DNA from: Chrysiogenia bacterium
GTDB taxonomy: Bacteria; JAGRBM01
Assembly: GCA_020434085.1 (NCBI GenBank)
Contig: JAGRBM010000137.1
Span: forward strand, 1-19,715
Reading direction: 5' to 3'
DNA length: 19,715 bases
The translations under genes were made by a program, and so were the position numbers. The notes under the pieces are model-generated. The model worked only from the letters and a program-made list of their open reading frames with translations, did no database searches and was not told the origin of the DNA. This document shows positions 15,041 through 19,715 of this stretch, one piece after another (the stretch's first letter is position 1; the number at the start of each line of letters is the position of its first letter).

Positions 15041-17118
15041 TGCGACTGGTCGAGCCCACATGGCTGCTGTTCTGGCTGGCGCTACCCGTGCTGGCGGCGC
15101 TGGCGTGGTGGGCGCTGGGGCGTCAAAGGCGCCGCGCCGAGCAGTTCGCCCGCCGTGCGAGTTTTGCGCGCCTTCACACCGCGCCCAGCACCACGCGCCG
15201 CGTGCTCGGGGCGCTGCTCCCGCTACTGGCGCTGGCACTCGTTGCCGGCGCGCTGGCGCGTCCGCAATCGGGAACCAAGCAGGGCAAGGCCGAGCGAAGC
15301 GGCGCCGCGGTGGCAGTCGTGCTCGATACTTCGCTGAGCATGGCGACCGAAGACGTGCCGCCCTCGCGCTTCCTGCTCGCGCGCCGGACGATCAATTCTC
15401 TGGCCGAGCGGCTTGCCGGTGACCGGCTGGCGCTGGTGACCTTTGCCGGCGACGCGCAGCTTCTCTGCCCGATGACCGCCGACTACCGGGCGATCGATCT
15501 CATGCTCGACGGGCTTTATCCCGGAACCGTCGGCGCGCCGGGTTCGGCGATCTTCCGCGGGATCATGGGCGGGCTGACAGCGCTTGAGTCGGCCGATCCC
15601 GAGGCGGGCCGGGCGATCCTGTTGCTGACCGACGGCGAGGACTGGAGTGGCGGGCTCGAACAGGCCGCCTCGAAGGTGAAAGACGCAGGCGTCGAGCTTT
15701 TCGTGCTCGGAATCGGCCGAACCGAGGGCGAGCCCATTCCCATTCGCGCGCCCACGGGCGAGTTCTCCGCCTACAAGTCCGATCCCAATGGGCAGGTCGT
15801 CGTCTCGCGGCTCGAAGAAGAGCCGCTCCGGCGCCTGGCGAGCGAGGCGGGCGGCCAGTACTGGACGCTCTCCTCGAACCTGCGTGAGATCCAGCAGATC
15901 CAGAACGGGATCGAGCAGCTCGCCCGTGCGACTTTTGAAGAACAAAATCTCTACCGCTATTCCGAGCAGTATGCCTGGCTGCTGATCCCGGCGCTGCTGC
16001 TGCTGTGGATCGAGCTCCTCTGGCCGGTGGCGCCGCGGCGCGCCTCGCGTGCTGCCAGTGCGAGCCTGCGCGGTGCCTCGCTGCTGGCGCTGGCACTCTG
16101 GCTCTGTCTCAGCGGTTTCGACTGGGGGCCCTATCGCGCGACGCAGAAGGGCGTTGCCGCCTACAGCCGCGAGGAATACGACAAGGCCACCGAGCAATTC
16201 GAGTCGGCGCTCGATCAGGCGCCCGAAGTTTCGGGCGATGAACGGAGTGCCAATGACGCCGCGCTGTTGCACTACAACCTCGGTGCGTCCTACTACAAGG
16301 CCGGGCGCGTTGATGATGCCATTGCCGAGTGGGACCGCGCGGCGAGCATGGCGGCAGACCAGCAGCTTCGGGCGCGCGCGCACTACAATGCCGGCACGGC
16401 CGCGCTCTCGCGGGCGGCGGCCGCCCAGCAGGAGGGCGGGGCGTCGCAGGGCGCCGACCCCCAGGCCGATGTGAAGCAGGCGCTTGCCCGCTACCAGCGC
16501 AGCCTGGAACTCGACCCGCAGGATCTCTCGGCCAAGCACAATTTCGAGATGGCGGCCAAGTATCTGCAAATGCTCCAGCAGCAACAGATGCAGCAGCAGA
16601 GCGGCGAGCAGGGCGAGAAGCAGGACGGCGACGAAGAGCAGCAGTCCCAGGGCGCCCAGCAGGCGCAGGCCCAGCAGGGCGAAAAGAACGACTCCGAGGA
16701 CGGGCAGGAAGGCCAGCAGATGGCCCAGGCCCAGCAGGGGCAGGAGCCCGAGCAGGACGGCGAGGAACAATCGAAGTCCGAGCAGGGCGAGCAGAACGAA
16801 GAGCAGCAGCCCGAGGGCCTCGGTGATCGTCAGCGCAACGACGAAGAAGAGCAGCAGATGGCCGGCGCCCAGGGCGAGCAGGATTCACGGGACCAGCCTG
16901 ATGATGAGCAGGGCTCGCAGAGCATGAGCCAGGGCGCAGAGAGCGGCGATGAGCAGAGTGAAGCTTCAGAGGGCGAAGGCACCCAGGCGCGCAGCGCCGA
17001 GGAAGTCTCGCGCGATGAGGCCGAACGCATTCTCGACGCACTGGCGGAGCGTGAGCGCGAGCTGCGTCGCCGCCAGCGCACCGCGCTCCAGCAATCGAGG
17101 GGGGACCATGATTGGTAG
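15040..17118 (+). CDS. BatB-BatC fusion: VWA domain plus TPR and Gln/Glu-rich tail
   Basis: 692 residues joining two Bat proteins. Residues 1-330 are BatB: membrane segments at about 7-27 and 55-73, VWA domain about 88-295 with DTSLS (Asp96, Ser98, Ser100), GSAI with Ser169 where Thr is usual, and LTDGED (Asp198), then a membrane helix at about 312-330. A further hydrophobic segment (346-362) leads into the BatC part: TPR-like helices at about 366-505 (GVAAYSREEYDKATEQFESA; HYNLGASYYKAGRVDDAIAE; ALARYQRSLELDPQD), a very Gln/Glu/Gly/Asp-rich tract (about 510-645) and a conserved-looking C-terminal helix (DEAERILDALAERERELRRR). ATG 15040 overlaps the batA stop by 1 nt. A longer in-frame start at 14959 lies inside batA and is rejected. 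The stop overlaps batD by 11 nt. Confidence 0.93.
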   Translation: MRLVEPTWLLFWLALPVLAALAWWALGRQRRRAEQFARRASFARLHTAPSTTRRVLGALLPLLALALVAGALARPQSGTKQGKAERSGAAVAVVLDTSLSMATEDVPPSRFLLARRTINSLAERLAGDRLALVTFAGDAQLLCPMTADYRAIDLMLDGLYPGTVGAPGSAIFRGIMGGLTALESADPEAGRAILLLTDGEDWSGGLEQAASKVKDAGVELFVLGIGRTEGEPIPIRAPTGEFSAYKSDPNGQVVVSRLEEEPLRRLASEAGGQYWTLSSNLREIQQIQNGIEQLARATFEEQNLYRYSEQYAWLLIPALLLLWIELLWPVAPRRASRAASASLRGASLLALALWLCLSGFDWGPYRATQKGVAAYSREEYDKATEQFESALDQAPEVSGDERSANDAALLHYNLGASYYKAGRVDDAIAEWDRAASMAADQQLRARAHYNAGTAALSRAAAAQQEGGASQGADPQADVKQALARYQRSLELDPQDLSAKHNFEMAAKYLQMLQQQQMQQQSGEQGEKQDGDEEQQSQGAQQAQAQQGEKNDSEDGQEGQQMAQAQQGQEPEQDGEEQSKSEQGEQNEEQQPEGLGDRQRNDEEEQQMAGAQGEQDSRDQPDDEQGSQSMSQGAESGDEQSEASEGEGTQARSAEEVSRDEAERILDALAERERELRRRQRTALQQSRGDHDW
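16567..16974 (+). repeat. Low-complexity Gln/Glu-coding tract inside batBC
   Basis: About 136 codons dominated by CAG, GAG, GAA and GGC. The translation is mostly Gln, Glu, Gly, Asp, Ala and Ser with QAQQG-type repeats. Direct nucleotide repeats occur, for example CAGGCCCAGCAGGG at 16666-16679 and again at 16726-16739. The frame stays open throughout. Such a tract is prone to length change by slippage and is expected to be disordered and strongly acidic. Confidence 0.85.
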
Positions 17119-18907
17119 GTCGGCACTGCTGTCTCTGGTGCTCCTGCTGGCAAGCGTGTTGCCGGCGCTGGCGCAGTACCAGGTCGTCGCCGAGTTCGAT
17201 CGCCCCGTTGTGCGCGCGGGCGAGACGGTGATGCTCACGGTGTCGGTTTCCTCAAGCAGTGCGAGTGTGCCGAGCATCGAGCCGGAGCTGCCGCGCGAGC
17301 TCTCGGAGAACTTCGAGGTCATCAGCCGCGGCAGTTCCTTCCAGACTTCTTTTGTCAACGGCGCCAGCAGCGTGACCAAGGAGTTCAGCTACCGGCTGCG
17401 GCCCAGACGTTCCGGAGACATCCGGCTCCCGCCGGTGATGGTGCCGATCGCAGGCCGGCGCTACGGGAGCGAGCCCCTTGCGCTCACGGTCGAAGAAGCG
17501 GTCGCGCCCGACGAGGCACTCGCCAAGGGGCAGAAGGTCCCTTACTTCGCAGAGGCCCGCGTGCTGGCGCCCTCCGCGCTCTATCCCGGGCAGGAGATTC
17601 GGCTCTCCCTGGTCGTCTTCTCGGTCAGTCCCTTTGTCCGCTTCGGTTTTACCGGCGGCGGCATTCCGAGCATTCCGGGCGTGCGTATCCTGAACATCGA
17701 GCGCCGCGGTAACATCAACCTCGACCAGGTAAAGCGCGGCGATACGACTTACTACAGCGCCGCGATGGTGAACCTGGTTCTCTATCCGTTAAAGAGCGGG
17801 CCGCTGGTCATTCCGCCGATTGGCGTGGAACTGCAGCTCTCCGGCTCGCGCGGCAACGACTGGGATCCGTTCTTCGACAGCTTCTTCTCGCGCTTTCGCG
17901 GGCGCGCGGTTCAGACGCAGACGCAGCAGCACAAACTCACCGTCTTGCCGCTTCCCGACGACGGACGCCCGGCGGAGTTTTCCGGCGTAGTCGGGCAGGT
18001 GGGCATCAGCGGTCAGCTCACCACGCGGCAGGCCAAGGTCGGCGAAGTGGTCCCCTATACGGTGGACGTCTCGCTGCGCGGCGACAGCGTGGCCATGCGC
18101 ACGCCCACGCTCACCCTGCCGCCGGGCTACGACAGCTTCGACGCCCAGGTGCAGGAGGCCAGCTCGGCGACCTCCGACCAGGGGCTCATTCACCGCAAGA
18201 AATATTCATTTCTGATTGTGCCGCGCAGGCCGGGAACCCAGGAACTCCAGCCGGCGACCTTCAGCTGGTTCGACCCGGTGGCGCGCCAGTACCGTGTCTG
18301 GAAGTCCCCGCCTGTAAAGCTCACGGTCAGCGGCCAGGCCGAGCCCGGCGCCGGCAGCGCCACGGACATTGAGATGAGCACCGGGGCCGAGGATTACGAG
18401 AGCGGCAAGCCCGCCGAGCTTCGCTACATCAAGCCCGACGCGGAGTCGTTGGCGGTCAGCGCGAAATCCACCTGGCTGAGCGCGGGATTTCTCGCGCTGG
18501 GCGCCGCGCCGGTGGGGCTCTTTGGCCTCATGCTTGTCTGGGACCGGCGGCGCAGCCGCGAGGCCACCGACAAGTCCTGGGCGCGCTTCAAGCGCGCCGG
18601 AAAGCGCTTCCGCGAGGAACTCAAGGCAGCAGCGGCACTGAGCGATCCCGTCGCGCAGGCCGGCGCCAGCGCGCAGGCGCTCCTTGCGGTGATCAGCGAC
18701 CTGTGGGACTTTGAGGCCATCGGGCTCACCCACCAGCAACTGGGCGAGCGGCTCGAATCGTTGGGCGTGGATGAAGAGGTGCGCGCTGCGCTCCATTCCT
18801 TCCTCGAGAGCGCCGATGCCGCGCGCTTTGGCGGCAGCAGCGAATCGGGCAACTGGACCGAGGACGCCCGCGCCCTGGGCGAGAAACTCCGGGAGGCGAG
18901 GGGATGA
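17108..18907 (+). CDS. batD: BatD-family protein
   Basis: 599 residues. Signal peptide 1-22 (cleavage after PALA), long periplasmic part of several immunoglobulin-like beta domains (about 24-440; FDRPVVRAGETVMLTVSVSS at the start, FSYRLRPRRSGDIRLPPVMV, FLIVPRRPGTQELQPATFSW), a membrane helix at about 457-478, and a cytoplasmic helical C-terminal domain (about 480-599). This is the standard BatD layout, in which the periplasmic part is thought to scaffold the VWA proteins. Start ATG 17108 is preceded by a run of GAGGGGGG and lies within the batBC end (11-nt overlap). The signal peptide begins directly after it, which decides against the much longer in-frame opening at 16949. The stop overlaps batE by 4 nt (ATGA). 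Confidence 0.93.
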   Translation: MIGRSALLSLVLLLASVLPALAQYQVVAEFDRPVVRAGETVMLTVSVSSSSASVPSIEPELPRELSENFEVISRGSSFQTSFVNGASSVTKEFSYRLRPRRSGDIRLPPVMVPIAGRRYGSEPLALTVEEAVAPDEALAKGQKVPYFAEARVLAPSALYPGQEIRLSLVVFSVSPFVRFGFTGGGIPSIPGVRILNIERRGNINLDQVKRGDTTYYSAAMVNLVLYPLKSGPLVIPPIGVELQLSGSRGNDWDPFFDSFFSRFRGRAVQTQTQQHKLTVLPLPDDGRPAEFSGVVGQVGISGQLTTRQAKVGEVVPYTVDVSLRGDSVAMRTPTLTLPPGYDSFDAQVQEASSATSDQGLIHRKKYSFLIVPRRPGTQELQPATFSWFDPVARQYRVWKSPPVKLTVSGQAEPGAGSATDIEMSTGAEDYESGKPAELRYIKPDAESLAVSAKSTWLSAGFLALGAAPVGLFGLMLVWDRRRSREATDKSWARFKRAGKRFREELKAAAALSDPVAQAGASAQALLAVISDLWDFEAIGLTHQQLGERLESLGVDEEVRAALHSFLESADAARFGGSSESGNWTEDARALGEKLREARG

Positions 18908-19683
18908 AGGTACTTCGTTTCCTGCTGATTGCTCTGCTGGCGCTTGTGCCGGCGCGGGGCTTTGCCGCGGAATCGGCGGCCTCGGCCTCGCTCTACAACC
19001 AGGGCAACCAGAGCTACCGCGACGGCGTCTACGAGCAGGCGGTCGAATACTACGAGAGCGCCCTGGAACAGGGCGTGAGCGACGAGCGGCTCGAATACAA
19101 CCTGGCCTGCGCCTACGCCAAGCTCGATCAGATCGGCCGGGCGCGCCTGCACTTCGAGCGGGCGCGGCTTCTTGAGCCCGGCGACGAGGACGTGCGCCGC
19201 AACCTGGAGATTCTGCGCGCGCGCATTCCGGGGGAGCCCGAGCGCCTGAGCGCCGGCGTGCTCGAAGGGGTGGTGAGCTGGTATGAGAGCCTGGGCACCC
19301 CGGACCTGGCGTGGGCGGGACTTGTCCTCTGGTGGATCTTCTGGGTTTTGTGGATCGCCCAGGTTCGCTGGCGGGACGATCAGCGGGGCGAGTGGGCCCG
19401 TCTGGGCCGATTTGCCGCCCTGGCATTTCTTGCTGGGGCATTGGCGATTGCTTATGCTAAACACCAACAGCTTTCCCAGCCGAAAGCCGTGATCATGGAC
19501 GACGGGGTCAGCGTTCGCGCGGGCCCGACCGAAGAAGAGTCGGAAGTGTTGCGACTGGCGGCGGGAAGACTGGTGGATCGCGGACGAAGCAGGGGAACCT
19601 GGGTGGAAGTAAGCCTGCCCGGGGAGTTTGAGGGCTGGCTCCCGAGCTCAGCAGTAAGTGATCTTCTCCCGCCGGTGCGGTAG
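18904..19683 (+). CDS. batE: BatE-like TPR protein with C-terminal bacterial SH3 domain
   Basis: 259 residues. Signal peptide (1 to about 22), two TPR motifs (about 28-95: SLYNQGNQSYRDGVYEQAVE; YNLACAYAKLDQIGRARLHF), two membrane helices (about 136-153 and 167-185) and a bacterial SH3-like domain at the C-terminus (about 193-252: DDGVSVRAGPTEEESEVLRL; GTWVEVSLPGEFEGWLPSSA). TPR-TM-SH3 is the usual BatE layout; the SH3 part may contact the cell wall or partner proteins. ATG 18904 overlaps the batD stop (ATGA), with GGAGG about 7 nt upstream. It is the last gene of the operon visible here. Only 32 nt follow its stop, so whether the operon continues cannot be judged. Confidence 0.9.
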   Translation: MKVLRFLLIALLALVPARGFAAESAASASLYNQGNQSYRDGVYEQAVEYYESALEQGVSDERLEYNLACAYAKLDQIGRARLHFERARLLEPGDEDVRRNLEILRARIPGEPERLSAGVLEGVVSWYESLGTPDLAWAGLVLWWIFWVLWIAQVRWRDDQRGEWARLGRFAALAFLAGALAIAYAKHQQLSQPKAVIMDDGVSVRAGPTEEESEVLRLAAGRLVDRGRSRGTWVEVSLPGEFEGWLPSSAVSDLLPPVR

Positions 19684-19715
19684 CTCCATTCCGGAGTGAC
19701 CGGGCAACCGGGGGA

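Noticed and set aside
15223-16770. 515-codon minus-strand frame opposite batBC
   Set aside because: Antisense shadow; its leucine-rich start is merely the complement of the Gln/Glu tract.
19684-19715. Terminator after batE
   Set aside because: Only tiny stems (CTCC/GGAG, CCGG/CCGG) are visible before the window ends; not enough to call.

Overview
This is a GC-rich, densely coded bacterial window with very little non-coding DNA. I see no rRNA, tRNA, CRISPR array, transposase, integrase or phage gene. The gene set and style (two-subunit KorAB, butyryl-type acyl-CoA dehydrogenase beside a crotonase, purMN, Fhs, a full MoxR/Bat operon, GTG starts, lysine-rich N-terminal tails) fit a high-GC proteobacterium of the old 'deltaproteobacterial' kind or a neighbouring phylum. 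That placement is inference; the sequence shows no marker gene that would fix it.

Layout. Bases 1-4815 are on the minus strand: a truncated ABC1/UbiB-type kinase-like protein (runs off the left edge), a strong hairpin terminator, an acyl-CoA dehydrogenase and an enoyl-CoA hydratase (a beta-oxidation pair 15 nt apart), then purN and purM, which overlap by 7 nt. A divergent spacer of about 300 bp leads to a small plus-strand gene (5124-5654) for a stand-alone two-CBS-domain protein. It ends at a classic bidirectional terminator (5669-5699) that also serves the convergent korB. Bases 5717-10609 are again minus: korA-korB (2-oxoacid:ferredoxin oxidoreductase, with a good sigma70-like promoter at 8702-8730) and, upstream of it, fhs (formate-tetrahydrofolate ligase). 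A spacer of about 540 bp (10610-11148) between divergent fhs and moxR holds a hairpin and a long imperfect inverted repeat built partly from a CGTGNN hexamer array. It is the only clearly unexplained structure in the window.

From 11149 to 19683, seven plus-strand genes form a complete MoxR-Bat operon: moxR, a DUF58 protein, an uncharacterised membrane protein, batA, a batB-batC fusion, batD and batE. From the DUF58 gene onward each stop overlaps the next start by 1-11 nt, so the products are probably made together as an envelope-associated AAA+/VWA/TPR complex.

Functional threads. PurM, PurN and Fhs belong to purine and one-carbon metabolism (Fhs makes 10-formyl-THF, the PurN co-substrate). 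KorAB and the acyl-CoA enzymes handle CoA-linked central carbon. The Bat operon is an envelope stress or aerotolerance-type module. I do not find a convincing new biological system. The most novel-looking items are the inverted-repeat element at 10789-10957, the basic tails on Fhs and PurM, the unnamed third gene of the Bat operon, and the korAB promoter/operator arrangement.
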